56,988 nt of DNA from an uncultured Clostridia bacterium (lineage in GTDB: Bacteria; Bacillota; Clostridia; Oscillospirales; Oscillospiraceae), in assembly GCA_945873295.1 (NCBI GenBank), contig CAMCCS010000003.1:1-56988 (forward strand), given 5' to 3'. The position numbers were made by a program, and so were the translations under genes. Positions 9,121 through 19,761 of this stretch are shown piece by piece. Positions within the stretch are counted from its first letter, which is position 1; the number at the start of each line of letters is the position of its first letter. Under the pieces are notes generated by a model, which was given only the letters and a program-made list of their open reading frames with translations, did no database searches and was not told the DNA's origin.

Positions 9121-10545
9121 ATGGCACAAAACGTATCAAAACAGGACGAATCCTTTCGGGAATACGCACTGAATGCCCCGCCTCTGCGGGTGCTGCTGTC
9201 GGTGTGTACCCCCCTGGCCCTCTATCAGGCATTGCAGCAGATTTTCAAGGTGTTGGATGCCCTCCTGGCGGCGAAAATCAGCGCGGACGCGGTTTCAGCG
9301 GTGAGCTGCCTTGCCCAGGTCACCCTGATGATCACGGCCATCGGTTCCGGCCTGGCCATCGGCGGCAATATCAAGATTTCCGAGGCTTATGGCCAGGGCG
9401 ATTATGATGCGGTCCGCAGACGGGTGGCGACCCTGTATACTTTGGCAGTTGCAATCGGCGCTCTGGTGATTGTGGTGCTGATTCCATTTGCTGAGCCCTT
9501 TCTTCGTCTGCTGAATACACCGGAGGACCTGATTGCAACCGGTGCCGGGTATTTCCGGGTGGAGATTTTAACCCTGGTGGTCAGCTTTTTCAATACGGTC
9601 TATATTGCCATTGAGCGCAGCCGGGGCCACGCGAAAAAGATCCTGGTACTGAACCTTGTTATTATTCTGGTAAAGCTGGGACTGTCTGCACTGTTTGTTT
9701 TTGTACTGGAAAGCGGCGTTATTATGATCGCCGTGGCAACCCTCGTAAGCCAGAGCGTTCTTTTGGTGTACGCGGTCTTTTCCATGTTCCGGGACGAAGG
9801 GGCGTTCCGCTTTTCTCCCCGGAATATATCCCTGAAATCGGACACCGTGATGCCTATGGTAAATCTTTCCTATCCGGTATCGGCGGAAAAGATGCTTTTC
9901 GCTGCCGGAAAGGTTATCATCAACTCCATGTCGGGTATGTACGGCGCTCTGACAGTGGGCGCGCTGGGGGTATCCAACAATATCGGCGGGTTGACTACCA
10001 GCTGGCATTCCGGTATGCTGGACGGGGCTTCCGCCCTGATCAGCCAGAACCGGGGGGCGGGAAAGTATCGCAGGACCCTGCAGCTCTTCCTTTGGCTTAT
10101 GGCGGTGGATGTGATGATCGGTGTCCTGGGACTGGTGCTGGTTTCGGCGGGTCTTCCCTGGCTGGCAGCCGTATTTGCCCAGTCCAAAAACCATTACGAC
10201 CCGGCGTTTTGTGAAATGATCGTATCCATCCACCGCTGGGAGATGCTGGGTTACATTACCTTGGGAATCAATTCTGCCACCCTGGCGCTGCTTCTGGGTT
10301 ACGGGTATACGAAGCTGACCATGCTTTTAAATGTTGCCCGGGTGTTTCTGTTCCGGGTGCCGGTGCTGTGGTTCTTTCAGCGGTTTACGGAAATGGGTAC
10401 GGAAGCGGTGGGCATTACCATGATGGTGAGCAACATCTGCGCGGGTGTGTCAGCAATTGCCGTGGTCATTCCTGTCCTTACCAGGATCCGAAAGAAGATT
10501 CGGCAGGAAGAGACGGAGGCTTGCGGAAAACCGCTTGACAAATAA
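9121..10545 (+). CDS. MATE family efflux transporter
   Basis: About 475 aa, 12-TM-type hydrophobicity; PLALYQALQQIFKVLDALLAA, GSGLAIGGNIKISEAYGQGD. Confidence 0.9.
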   Translation: MAQNVSKQDESFREYALNAPPLRVLLSVCTPLALYQALQQIFKVLDALLAAKISADAVSAVSCLAQVTLMITAIGSGLAIGGNIKISEAYGQGDYDAVRRRVATLYTLAVAIGALVIVVLIPFAEPFLRLLNTPEDLIATGAGYFRVEILTLVVSFFNTVYIAIERSRGHAKKILVLNLVIILVKLGLSALFVFVLESGVIMIAVATLVSQSVLLVYAVFSMFRDEGAFRFSPRNISLKSDTVMPMVNLSYPVSAEKMLFAAGKVIINSMSGMYGALTVGALGVSNNIGGLTTSWHSGMLDGASALISQNRGAGKYRRTLQLFLWLMAVDVMIGVLGLVLVSAGLPWLAAVFAQSKNHYDPAFCEMIVSIHRWEMLGYITLGINSATLALLLGYGYTKLTMLLNVARVFLFRVPVLWFFQRFTEMGTEAVGITMMVSNICAGVSAIAVVIPVLTRIRKKIRQEETEACGKPLDK

Positions 10546-10594
10546 TCGGTTTTCTTGTAAGGTAAAAACATCTTTGTCTTTGGGAGTGTTTCTT

Positions 10595-11446
10595 GTGAAG
10601 CTGTTTTTTCTGGATATTGACGGAACCATTGCCATGCCAGGCTCGGACCCGACACCGGCCCTGGGCCGTGCCATAAAACTGCTCCAGGCCCAGGGGGATA
10701 AGGTTTTTCTGTGTACCGGGCGCTCCACCGGTTTTGTCCCCGAGGCGGTTCAGACCCTGGGCTGCGACGGGGGAATTTACAGTGCCGGAGGATATGTCCT
10801 GGCGGGAAAGGAAGAGATTTTCCGCTGCTTTATGCCCCGGAAGACGCTGGACGCGGTCAGGGCGGTACTGGACAAAATCGGGGCCTCCTATACGCTGGAA
10901 TGCGAAAAGGCAAGCTACCGGGCAGGGGAGGATCTGATCCCCATGCTGGAATCCCTGAAAAGAGAGCAGCTGCACAGTGAACTCCAGCGCCTGATTTCCA
11001 TGAACAACCGCAAGCTCCCCGCGGAACAATACGCGGGCGAGCCGGTGTTCAAGGTTTCCTTTATGCTGCGAAGTGAGGAACAGGCCAAACGTCTGCAGGC
11101 TCTTCAGCCGGAGAATACGGATCTGGTTTTCTTTGATAATTTTGCCGCCTCGGGTCTGATCTTCTTTGGGGAGATCTCCGATACGGAGAACAACAAGGGG
11201 AAATCCATGCTCCGCCTGTGCGCGCATTACGGATTGACCGCTGCGGACTGCGTGGCTTTCGGAGACAGTATGAATGATGCTGCCGTAATCAAGGCGGCAG
11301 GAGAGGGCTGGGCCATGGGAAACGCCTCCCCCAAGGTCAAAGCCCTTGCGGATAAGGTCTGCGGAAATTGTACCGAAGACGGCCTCGCCATTGCCCTGAT
11401 GACCTATGTTAATCATTCCACTGAAACCGGGGACCATAGGAATTGA
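10595..11446 (+). CDS. HAD-superfamily Cof-type phosphatase
   Basis: KLFFLDIDGTIAM, CTGRSTGFV, CVAFGDSMNDAAVIKAAGEGWAMGNA; GTG start. Confidence 0.9.
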   Translation: MKLFFLDIDGTIAMPGSDPTPALGRAIKLLQAQGDKVFLCTGRSTGFVPEAVQTLGCDGGIYSAGGYVLAGKEEIFRCFMPRKTLDAVRAVLDKIGASYTLECEKASYRAGEDLIPMLESLKREQLHSELQRLISMNNRKLPAEQYAGEPVFKVSFMLRSEEQAKRLQALQPENTDLVFFDNFAASGLIFFGEISDTENNKGKSMLRLCAHYGLTAADCVAFGDSMNDAAVIKAAGEGWAMGNASPKVKALADKVCGNCTEDGLAIALMTYVNHSTETGDHRN

Positions 11447-11472
11447 TCGGCTTTTCCGGACAAACGAAAAGG

Positions 11473-11504
11473 ACTACCCCCTGCTCCTGGAGAGCAGGGG
11501 GTAG
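11473..11504. terminator. Bidirectional terminator between convergent genes
   Basis: CTACCCCCTGCTC-ctgga-GAGCAGGGGGTAG. Confidence 0.8.
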
Positions 11505-11509
11505 TTGCT

Positions 11510-13765
11510 TTACTCAGTGCCGGAGCCGCCATCCTGAGAAGAGGACTCTGTAGCCTGGGAGGTGGATTCTGTAGCTTGGGTCGTGGATTCTGTAGCTTGG
11601 GTCGTGGATTCTGTAGCCTGGGTGGTAGACTCCGTAGCCTGGGTCGTGGATTCTGTAGCCTGGGTGGTGGACTCCGCAGCCTGGGTTGTTGATTCCGTGG
11701 CTTCGGTTGTGGTTTCTGTCGGCTGGGTTTCTGAGGGCTTGGTTTCGTCCTTTATGATCCGAACCACGATCTCGTTCTTGCTCTGGTAGTGGGACCGGGT
11801 TTCAAAATCCTTGGAAAGAAGCTTTCCGGTTTCCTTATCGTATTTGAGCTTGTAGGACTTAACATAAATCGCGGATTTGCCGCTCTGAAGGACCTGACCG
11901 TCAGTATAGCCCTCGCCCTCTCTATGCTCTTCATAGATGGTTTCAGGTTCGCTGGTACCGGTGATCTCGTACTCCATCTTAATATAGTAGTCCCGGGTGT
12001 CGGTGCCTAGGATCTTCATTTTCATATATCCGTCGGAGACCTCCGCCTGGATCTTCACAGGAAATTCAGAGGTATTTTTGAATTTGAGATCCGGAGAGCC
12101 CCAGCTGACGGTGGCATCCATGCCCAGGTCAATATAGGAGGCGGGGAAGCCGTGATTGACCCGCTCCACGATCTGCATATCCGCCAGCAGTGCGCAGTAG
12201 TACAGCGTGGAGGAGCCCTGGCAGATGCCGCCGCCCAGGGAATCCTTCAGATCCTGACCGGAATAGGCAGGTGCCATTTTATAGCCCTTTTCCGCAGTCC
12301 GCTGGCCCAGGGCCTCGTTGTAAGAGAAGGTTTCGCCGGGCTCAAGAATCATGCCATTGAGGGTCTGACACACAATCCGCAGGTTGGTATTCCGGTTCTC
12401 ATTGGAAGTGTGAGGGGTCTCACAGGAGCCAAGCACATCCCGGAAGAGAATATCTTCCGCTTCCGCCGGGGCGATATACTCCATGCTGACACGCAAAGTA
12501 TCCCCATACTGGCAGCCTGCAAGAAGCGCCTTGGCCTTTTCCAGGTCAAAGCCGTAGCCGTAGGTACCAGTTATGATTCCAAAGGTGTTGGGATCTATGC
12601 TGGAATCTACCGGGGCCACATACAGCTCCGCATAGATGGCATCCAGGTCCAGGGGATCGGGTTCCGCGTTTTCCGGCACATCTCCCACTTCCACCAGAAA
12701 TACGTTCATGCTGTAGGCATCCAGGATCTTTGCGTACAGCTCCTGGATGTCCAAACCGAAGCCTGGGGTGCCCAGGGTCAGCACCAGGGTCTGGCAGGGG
12801 GCGTTTTCATCAAAGCCCTCGGCGCTGAGATCGGGCTTTTCCCCCTCCAGGGTATATCCGGACTGGGTGAACTGACCGGCGTATTTTCCGGCATATTCAT
12901 TCAGGGCCTGCTGGATGTATTGCTTATCCAGTTCCAGATAGGGGAGAAGAGCGATGGTGTGATTTCCGGTGAGAGAATTCTGGTAGTCCTTTTGCTGCTC
13001 GGATTTGGTGCCGGTACGGCCATAGGAGAAAGCAGCGTCCACTGCGGCGGACACATCCAGCTTGGCACCTGTTTTCTTGGGGGAGAGAGCCAGCGTTTCC
13101 TCGGAGAACTGAACCACCATGTCCTGCTTGGTAAATGTATTTGCTGTAGCACGCTTCACGGCGGTGACCGCCTCACTGCGGGTCATACCGCCAACATTGA
13201 CACCGGCTACCATTACATTGTTCAGGATCCGGTTGCCGTAGGGATCGTTCGTGCTTCCCCCCACGCTGAAAAAGACTACCAGTACAATACTGACAAGCAG
13301 CACGGCAGCGGCAGCGCACAGGCCAACAAGAACCCCCTTGCGGTGATCGTCCACGAAGCCCATAAGACGCTCGGCAAAGGTGATGGGTTCGTCTTCTCCC
13401 TGGTCGTCCCATTCTTCCGGCTCCTGGGGGACGCTTGATACATAGGGATGGCGGGAGGAACGGATTTCCTGATTATAAACCGGGGGAATGGAGGCAGAAA
13501 AGTCAGGGGCCGCATCTGCGGGAGCTTCTTCCTCCGTCGGGAAATGGTCCTCTTCCGGCGCGTCATTCAGATTTAACTGACGCATCCAATCTTCCAGCTC
13601 ACTGCCGGGAGCGGATGCTTTTCCCGGAGGAAAAGGCTCGTCGCTTAAAATGCGGGAGAGGGTAGCGTCCTCCCGGACGGATCTCCGCTTGGGTTCCGGG
13701 GGAAGGTCAGAACGCCGGGGAGCGGCCTTGCCGCTTCGGGGCTGTGAAAATTTTCCTTGTGCCAC
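11510..13765 (-). CDS. VanW family membrane protein with peptidoglycan-binding-like domains and Thr/Ser-rich C-terminal repeats
   Basis: TM segment near residue 150; N-R-N-T-N-L-...-LNGMILEPGETFSYNEALGQRTAEKGYKMAPAYSG...GGGICQGSSTLYYCAL is the VanW signature; tail of (TTQATES)n. Confidence 0.9.
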   Translation of the reverse strand: MAQGKFSQPRSGKAAPRRSDLPPEPKRRSVREDATLSRILSDEPFPPGKASAPGSELEDWMRQLNLNDAPEEDHFPTEEEAPADAAPDFSASIPPVYNQEIRSSRHPYVSSVPQEPEEWDDQGEDEPITFAERLMGFVDDHRKGVLVGLCAAAAVLLVSIVLVVFFSVGGSTNDPYGNRILNNVMVAGVNVGGMTRSEAVTAVKRATANTFTKQDMVVQFSEETLALSPKKTGAKLDVSAAVDAAFSYGRTGTKSEQQKDYQNSLTGNHTIALLPYLELDKQYIQQALNEYAGKYAGQFTQSGYTLEGEKPDLSAEGFDENAPCQTLVLTLGTPGFGLDIQELYAKILDAYSMNVFLVEVGDVPENAEPDPLDLDAIYAELYVAPVDSSIDPNTFGIITGTYGYGFDLEKAKALLAGCQYGDTLRVSMEYIAPAEAEDILFRDVLGSCETPHTSNENRNTNLRIVCQTLNGMILEPGETFSYNEALGQRTAEKGYKMAPAYSGQDLKDSLGGGICQGSSTLYYCALLADMQIVERVNHGFPASYIDLGMDATVSWGSPDLKFKNTSEFPVKIQAEVSDGYMKMKILGTDTRDYYIKMEYEITGTSEPETIYEEHREGEGYTDGQVLQSGKSAIYVKSYKLKYDKETGKLLSKDFETRSHYQSKNEIVVRIIKDETKPSETQPTETTTEATESTTQAAESTTQATESTTQATESTTQATESTTQATESTTQATESTSQATESSSQDGGSGTE
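11540..11715 (-). repeat. 21-bp tandem coding repeat (TTQATES heptad)
   Basis: Repeated GTGGATTCTGTAGC(C/T)TGGGT(C/G) unit on the plus strand, about 7-8 copies. Confidence 0.9.
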
Positions 13766-13921
13766 AGGTGTAACCTCCTTTGTGGAGAATTGGCAGTTAT
13801 GTGAGGCATAGACTGCTGTGGTTTCTGAGATTACGAAAAAACCGCAATGTCAGCCTTTATCGGTTTCCCAGTATTATACCATGGCTTTCCTCACTTGGCA
13901 ATGGGAATCCCTGGCAGGTTT

Positions 13922-16900
13922 TTAAGATTTTCGGAAGGAGGCGAACCGCTCCACAAACAGCTTGCTCTGCTTCAGGCTGTCCGGACCGGAAACCAGCCGG
14001 AAACGCAGGGTGGGTTCCTTGGCGTTGGGCAGGAATGTGACCCTGGCCTTGTAGTCTGGATCGGCGCACAGGGCGCTGACCGCCTGAAAGTCCAGATCCG
14101 CCAGCACGAACAGCACATCGCTTCCCCGCTGCTTGATGTCCTTGATCCCGGCAGATCTTGCCTTGGCCCGAAGCAGCGCCACATCGATCAGGTTCAGCAC
14201 GCCCTTGGGCGGCTCGCCGTATCGGTCCACAATCTCGTCCAGCAGATCGTCCGCGTCCTCCTGGCTCCGGATGGCGGCCATCCGGCGGTATAGATCCATC
14301 CGTTCCTCTCCCCGGGCAACGTAGCTTTTGTCCACGTTGGCGGTGATATTCAGGTCGGCGGTACACTCCGGTGCCTGGGGCGCCTGGCCCCGTTCCTCCA
14401 GAACCGCTTCGTCCAGAAGCTTGAGGTACATGTCATAGCCCACGCTCATCATGTGACCGGACTGCTCCGCCCCCAGCAGATTGCCCGCGCCCCGGATCTC
14501 CAGGTCCCGCATGGCGATTTTGAAGCCGGAGCCGAACTCGGCAAAGTCCCGGATGGCGCTCAGGCGCTTCTCCGCCACCTCAGTCAGGTTCTTGTCCGGC
14601 CGGTAGGTGAAGTAGGCATAGGCGTGGCGGGTGGATCTTCCTACCCGGCCCCGAAGCTGGTGAAGCTGGCTCAGACCGAACCGATCCGCGTTTTCAATGA
14701 TGAGGGTGTTGGCATTGGGAATATCCAGTCCGGTTTCGATGATGGTGGTGCACACTAGCACCTGGATCTCCCCTTCTGCCATGGCATGCATCACATCCGC
14801 CAGGGCATCCTCCGTCATCTGCCCGTGGGCCACGCCTACGGTGATGCCGGGGATCCGCCTGCGCAGAGCACCGGCACACTGGTCGATAGTCTCCGTGCGG
14901 TTGTGCAGATAGAAGACCTGACCGCCCCGCTCTGTCTCCCGGCGGATGGCGTCGTCGATAATGGGAGCGCTGTATTCCATGACAAAGGTCTGTACGGGAT
15001 ACCGGTCCGCGGGGGGCTCTTCAATGGTGGACATGTCCCGGATCCCGGACAGGGCCATGTTGAGGGTTCTGGGGATGGGGGTGGCGGAGAGTGTCAGCAC
15101 GTCCACACCCTTGGAGAGCTCTTTCAGCCTTTCCTTGTGGCTGACGCCGAAGCGCTGCTCTTCGTCCACCACCAAAAGGCCCAGGTCCTTAAACTCGATG
15201 TTCTTCTGCAGCAGCTTGTGGGTGCCGATGATAAGGTCTACATTGCCGCTGCGCAGGTCAGAGAGGGTCTTCTGCTGCTGCTTGGGGGTGCGGAACCGGC
15301 TGAGTACGTCAATGTTTACCGGAAAGCCCCGGAAGCGTTCCACGGCGGTCTGATAGTGCTGCTGGGCAAGCACCGTGGTGGGAACCAGAATGGCGGCCTG
15401 CTTGCCGTCCATTACGGCTTTCATCACCGCCCGGAGGGCTACCTCGGTTTTGCCAAAGCCTACATCGCCGCAGAGCAGCCGGTCCATGGGGGTGGGAGAT
15501 TCCATATCGTGCTTGATGTCGGCGATACACCGGAGCTGGTCGTCGGTTTCCGGGTAGGGGAAGTTGTCTTCAAATTCCTTCTGCCAGGGGGCATCCGCCG
15601 CGAAAGCGTAACCCGGCTGCCGCTTCCGGGCGGCGTAGAGCTGGATCAGTTCCCCGGCCATATCCTTGGCGGCTTTCCGGGCCTTGGCTTTGGTTTTCTG
15701 CCAGGCATCGGAGCCGATCTTGTTGAGCCGGACATTGCTGTCCTCACCGCCGCCTCCGATATACTTGCTTACCAGGTCCAGCTGGGTGGCGGGAACAAAC
15801 AGGGTGTCGGAGCCCTGATAAGCGATCTTGATATAGTCCTTGACAGCCCCGTCCACCTTGATCTGCTCCATGGCCATGAAACGGCCAATGCCGTAGTTCT
15901 CGTGAACCACCAGATCGCCAGGGGAAAGGTCTGTAAAGGAGTTTAGCTTCTGCCGGTTGGTGGCAGACTTTTTCGGTTTACGCCGGGTCTCCCGCTTGGC
16001 AATGAGCTGCCCCTCGGTAAGAACGGCGATTTTGGACATGGGGTATTCCATACCGTAGGGCAGTGTTCCCTCGGTAAGGAGGATCTGGCCGGGATGGGGG
16101 AGGGTCGTCAGGGGAATGGCAAGAAAAGAAGACAGACCTTTCTCCCGGAGCATCTGTTGGAGAAGCTCCGCCCGGCGGCGGGTGCCGCAGAGCACCAGGG
16201 AGCCGAATTCCATTTTCTGATAGTAGCCAAGGTCTGCCGCGGCGGTGTCCATGCTGCCGCCGTAGCTGGGAAGCTGCTTGGCGGACATGGGAAGCAGCAG
16301 CTTTGGCACACAGTCAGCGGGATAGGCGGAACCGGCGAAGGCGTCAAAGTAAACGGCGCACCTGCCCCGAAGCTTTCCATAGAAGTCCTCCCATTGGCAG
16401 CAGTAGTCGCACAGCTCCCCGGCGGCAAGGCCGGACTGCAGGGAGCTGTCCAGGAGCATGCCCATTTCCTCCGTCCGGGTCCGGGCGGTGCGCTGGAGGG
16501 AGCTGTGGTCACAGATCACAAAGAGGGCGTTTTCCGGAACATAGTCCATTGCCGTGGCGTTTTCCGGATAAATGAGAGCCATATACCGGTCGGATGCGGC
16601 GGTGGACAGGCCGTTTTCATATTTGTCGAGGTCCTTTGCCAGGGTGGTGACCAGAGCGGTGTTGACATTTTTTCGCCGGTTCTGCCGAGCGATGAGACCG
16701 CGAAGATCTTTACAAAGCCCCGCGAGGCCGTTGGGGTGCAGTGTCGGCACGGTCTCTGCCACGGGAAGGATCCGGGCAGAGGCAATATTCTCTCCCCGGC
16801 GCTGGGTGTCCGTGTCAAAGGGGGCGAGGGTGTCCAGCTCGTCGCCGAAGAACTCTGCCCGGACGGGGCTGTCGGCACCGGGGGAGTAGATGTCCACAAT

Positions 16901-17431
16901 GCCGCCCCGGACCGTAAACTGGCCTACGCCCTCCACCATGGGGGAGCGGTTGTAGCCCGCGGCAGTGAGCCGGGCGGTAAGTTTCTCCAGCGGGTATTCC
17001 TTTCCAACCTCCAGGGTGAAAGCGGCAGCTTTCATTACGGCGGGGGGCATGGTCCGCAGACTCAAGGATTCCCAGGTGAAAATCTGAATGGGCGTTTCTC
17101 CCAGGGAAAGCGCATAGAGCTGCCCGATCCGCTTCTGCTCCCAGGCCCGGGAAACGGCGGCCGCGTCATAGAGGGTCAGCTCCCGCCCGGGAAGAATGGG
17201 GACAGTTACGCCCAGGAAGTCCTTCAGGTCCTCCTGAAGACGCCGGGCGGCAATGTCGTCCTGGCATACAATGACCAGGGGGCGCTTTGCGTCCTGACAC
17301 AGGCCCGCAATCAAGTGGCTGCGGTTGATCTGACCGATGCCGGTGACCGCGGCTGTCCGATTGTCCTCCAGTCCTTCCAGGAGGCTGCGGTATTCAGCAA
17401 TGGTGTGAAGCAGATGAATAAGCTGTTCCAT
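13922..17431 (-). CDS. mfd: Transcription-repair coupling factor
   Basis: DRLLCGDVGFGKTEVALRA, DEEQRFGVSHKERLK, LSATPIPRTLNMAL, QLRGRVGRS, plus RID motif LSPGDLVVHENYGIGRF. Confidence 0.97.
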   Translation of the reverse strand: MEQLIHLLHTIAEYRSLLEGLEDNRTAAVTGIGQINRSHLIAGLCQDAKRPLVIVCQDDIAARRLQEDLKDFLGVTVPILPGRELTLYDAAAVSRAWEQKRIGQLYALSLGETPIQIFTWESLSLRTMPPAVMKAAAFTLEVGKEYPLEKLTARLTAAGYNRSPMVEGVGQFTVRGGIVDIYSPGADSPVRAEFFGDELDTLAPFDTDTQRRGENIASARILPVAETVPTLHPNGLAGLCKDLRGLIARQNRRKNVNTALVTTLAKDLDKYENGLSTAASDRYMALIYPENATAMDYVPENALFVICDHSSLQRTARTRTEEMGMLLDSSLQSGLAAGELCDYCCQWEDFYGKLRGRCAVYFDAFAGSAYPADCVPKLLLPMSAKQLPSYGGSMDTAAADLGYYQKMEFGSLVLCGTRRRAELLQQMLREKGLSSFLAIPLTTLPHPGQILLTEGTLPYGMEYPMSKIAVLTEGQLIAKRETRRKPKKSATNRQKLNSFTDLSPGDLVVHENYGIGRFMAMEQIKVDGAVKDYIKIAYQGSDTLFVPATQLDLVSKYIGGGGEDSNVRLNKIGSDAWQKTKAKARKAAKDMAGELIQLYAARKRQPGYAFAADAPWQKEFEDNFPYPETDDQLRCIADIKHDMESPTPMDRLLCGDVGFGKTEVALRAVMKAVMDGKQAAILVPTTVLAQQHYQTAVERFRGFPVNIDVLSRFRTPKQQQKTLSDLRSGNVDLIIGTHKLLQKNIEFKDLGLLVVDEEQRFGVSHKERLKELSKGVDVLTLSATPIPRTLNMALSGIRDMSTIEEPPADRYPVQTFVMEYSAPIIDDAIRRETERGGQVFYLHNRTETIDQCAGALRRRIPGITVGVAHGQMTEDALADVMHAMAEGEIQVLVCTTIIETGLDIPNANTLIIENADRFGLSQLHQLRGRVGRSTRHAYAYFTYRPDKNLTEVAEKRLSAIRDFAEFGSGFKIAMRDLEIRGAGNLLGAEQSGHMMSVGYDMYLKLLDEAVLEERGQAPQAPECTADLNITANVDKSYVARGEERMDLYRRMAAIRSQEDADDLLDEIVDRYGEPPKGVLNLIDVALLRAKARSAGIKDIKQRGSDVLFVLADLDFQAVSALCADPDYKARVTFLPNAKEPTLRFRLVSGPDSLKQSKLFVERFASFRKS

Positions 17432-17559
17432 AAAGTACCTCAAGCGCGCAAACGGCTTTTGCTGCTGGGCGCACAATCAAAACCAGATTTCATTCCACGG
17501 CACAAAGCGGAAAGGGGACAAAGCCCCTTCCCGTTCTATGTGTAAAAGATTATTGAAGA

Positions 17560-19149
17560 TTATTGAATTGGATGCAGGTAGAAAACATTGCAGGGAAATT
17601 CAAAGTACATGCCGGTGGTTCCCTTGATCCAAAAACCGAAAAGCGTGTAATAGGAATCAGGATATAGCCTGCCGACCGCATACTGAGCGTTGATTTCCTT
17701 GAAGTCCGTCCACCGGTCGATATAGTTTTGCACGGTGTCGTGGAAAATCGGCAGACAGTACGGTGTACCGGTGCCGTATTCCTGGTAGGTGGAGATCAGA
17801 AGCTCCCCTTCCTGCAGGGCCATCCCTTCCGGTGTATCGAACCGTTCATCCGCCAGATCCATCGCCTGGAATGCTTTCTCAGGGAGATCCTCCTGGAAAA
17901 ATGCCATTTTTCCGGGCTTCAGTTCGGTGATGGAGGTGTATTGCGCCTCCGGAATGGAGGAAATGACTTCCTGCATGGTTTCCTTACCGGTATCCGCGGC
18001 CAGAACATATAGGTAATAACCGCCCCGCAGCGCCATAAAAAGGCACAGGATCACGACTGTGATTTGCTTCGCGCCTTTCTGCTTGAGCCATTTCCCGCAC
18101 AGAGCCGCGCAGTACAGATCCACGATGACGAAGAAGGGGTAGTAGGTGCGCATGAAAACCGCGGTAACGAAAAGATTATATAGGAAGAAGCCGGCGGTTA
18201 CCAGGGGAATCAGGAACCGGAAAAGATAATCACAGCCCTGGGCGTGCCTTGCGGAACGGACATGCTTGCCTGTCTGCCAGATCGTCACGCCGGTGAGCAG
18301 CGGTACCCCGGAATACAGCAGTGTATAGAGCGAAACAGAAAGCAGATGATTTCCCGGGCCGCCCACCTCAGTCAGGTTGGTCCCTGCCATGTAATTGTGG
18401 GTTTCATGGGCCGCCGTCCAAAACAGGAAGGTTGGATCCGTCAGCGTTTTGGGGGAGAGCAGCAGAAAACCGACTAGGAAGCATCCGGCAGCTTTCCAGG
18501 TACCCCGGGAGAGTGCCTTTTTTCCGCTGCCGGAAAAGACCTTCCGAAAGCCCAGGTAGGGGATCAGCAGGAAAAAGACCAGCGGATATTTAACAGCAGT
18601 CAGCATACCGCCTGCCGCGGCGGCGAGAAGAAAATAGCGCAGGTGTTCCGTTTCCATGCCCCTGGCACTGAAGTAGAGCAGTACCATCAGCAGAAAGAAA
18701 GAGCCGGTATCGCCGGTCGCGTATCTGGACTGCTCAATGTGCATCAGGCCGAACAGCATGGTCGCAAGATAGACTGCGGCAGCGGATGCATCCTTCGTAA
18801 AGAACTTACGAAGCAGCTTCAGACCCATTGCAACGCCCAGCAGAAAGTAGAAGCACCCGCCGATTCGTCCGAAGAAACGGCCGTCTTCACCGGCATTGCC
18901 GAAAAGAAGCCTCAGAAGCTGAAAGGGCGTGTGCAGAACAAATCCACCTTCGGGATAAAACTTGGTGGGGGCATAGGAATCCGCCTGCCCTGTCAGGAAC
19001 GCGGCAAGGCCCGCGGCAGAATTGTAAAACACCGGCTCATCGGGATGCAGGAAGCTATTGTGCATCAGGCCGGGGAGCCGGGATAGGAGGATAAGGGCAA
19101 GCACGGCAAAAATCAAAATACCGCGTTTGATGGAACGGTTTTCCTGCAC
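17560..19149 (-). CDS. Multi-TM glycosyltransferase (PMT/GT39-like) membrane protein
   Basis: 529 aa, many TM helices; HPDEPVFYNSAAG near the N-terminus is a typical GT-C motif region. Confidence 0.75.
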   Translation of the reverse strand: MQENRSIKRGILIFAVLALILLSRLPGLMHNSFLHPDEPVFYNSAAGLAAFLTGQADSYAPTKFYPEGGFVLHTPFQLLRLLFGNAGEDGRFFGRIGGCFYFLLGVAMGLKLLRKFFTKDASAAAVYLATMLFGLMHIEQSRYATGDTGSFFLLMVLLYFSARGMETEHLRYFLLAAAAGGMLTAVKYPLVFFLLIPYLGFRKVFSGSGKKALSRGTWKAAGCFLVGFLLLSPKTLTDPTFLFWTAAHETHNYMAGTNLTEVGGPGNHLLSVSLYTLLYSGVPLLTGVTIWQTGKHVRSARHAQGCDYLFRFLIPLVTAGFFLYNLFVTAVFMRTYYPFFVIVDLYCAALCGKWLKQKGAKQITVVILCLFMALRGGYYLYVLAADTGKETMQEVISSIPEAQYTSITELKPGKMAFFQEDLPEKAFQAMDLADERFDTPEGMALQEGELLISTYQEYGTGTPYCLPIFHDTVQNYIDRWTDFKEINAQYAVGRLYPDSYYTLFGFWIKGTTGMYFEFPCNVFYLHPIQ

Positions 19150-19164
19150 GATATCCCCCCGTTT

Positions 19165-19758
19165 CTATGAATGAAAGCCGTTATATTTGTTGGCGGCTTC
19201 CGGTACACCTTTATCAATGATGGTAAGGGCAGCGTCCCCGGCAGCATCCAGCGCCGCGCTGACAGCCTTTTCCTCGGCGGGGGGAAAGGACCCCAGTACC
19301 CAGGCTGCCAGGTCGTACTCCGGGTTGGGCTTTGCGCCCACGCCGATCTTCACCCGGGGAAAGGCTTCGCTTCCCAGCTGGGCGATGACGGATTTGATGC
19401 CGTTGTGGCCCCCGGCGGAGCCCTCCGCCCGGACCCGGAGCCGTCCGGGCTCCAGGGAAATATCGTCAAACAGGACGATAATCCGCTGGGGCGGGATCTG
19501 AAAGTACGCGCTGAGCTGGAGCACCGACTGACCGGACAGGTTCATATAGGTCAGGGGCTTGAGAAGATACAGAGGTTTCCCTCCGTACAGAGTTTTCCCG
19601 TACAGGCCCTGGAACTTCGCTTTGTCGATTTTGCACCCCAGGCGGCCAGAGAGCCGGTCAATTGCCCGGAAGCCGCAGTTGTGCCGGGAGTTTTCATACT
19701 CCCGGCCAGGGTTTCCCAGCCCAACAATGAGCCAGGCATCTTTGGAAGCGCTGATCAT
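19165..19758 (-). CDS. pth: Peptidyl-tRNA hydrolase
   Basis: WLIVGLGNPGREYENSRHNCGF, LLKPLTYMNLSGQSV, GSAGGHNGIKSVI. Confidence 0.97.
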   Translation of the reverse strand: MISASKDAWLIVGLGNPGREYENSRHNCGFRAIDRLSGRLGCKIDKAKFQGLYGKTLYGGKPLYLLKPLTYMNLSGQSVLQLSAYFQIPPQRIIVLFDDISLEPGRLRVRAEGSAGGHNGIKSVIAQLGSEAFPRVKIGVGAKPNPEYDLAAWVLGSFPPAEEKAVSAALDAAGDAALTIIDKGVPEAANKYNGFHS

Positions 19759-19761
19759 GGC

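Noticed and set aside
11540-11715. Possible CRISPR-like direct repeats
   Set aside because: Contiguous 21-bp coding tandem repeats without spacers; they encode TTQATES heptads.
12152-13438. 428-aa plus-strand ORF antisense to the VanW gene
   Set aside because: Shadow ORF; composition not protein-like compared with the VanW frame.
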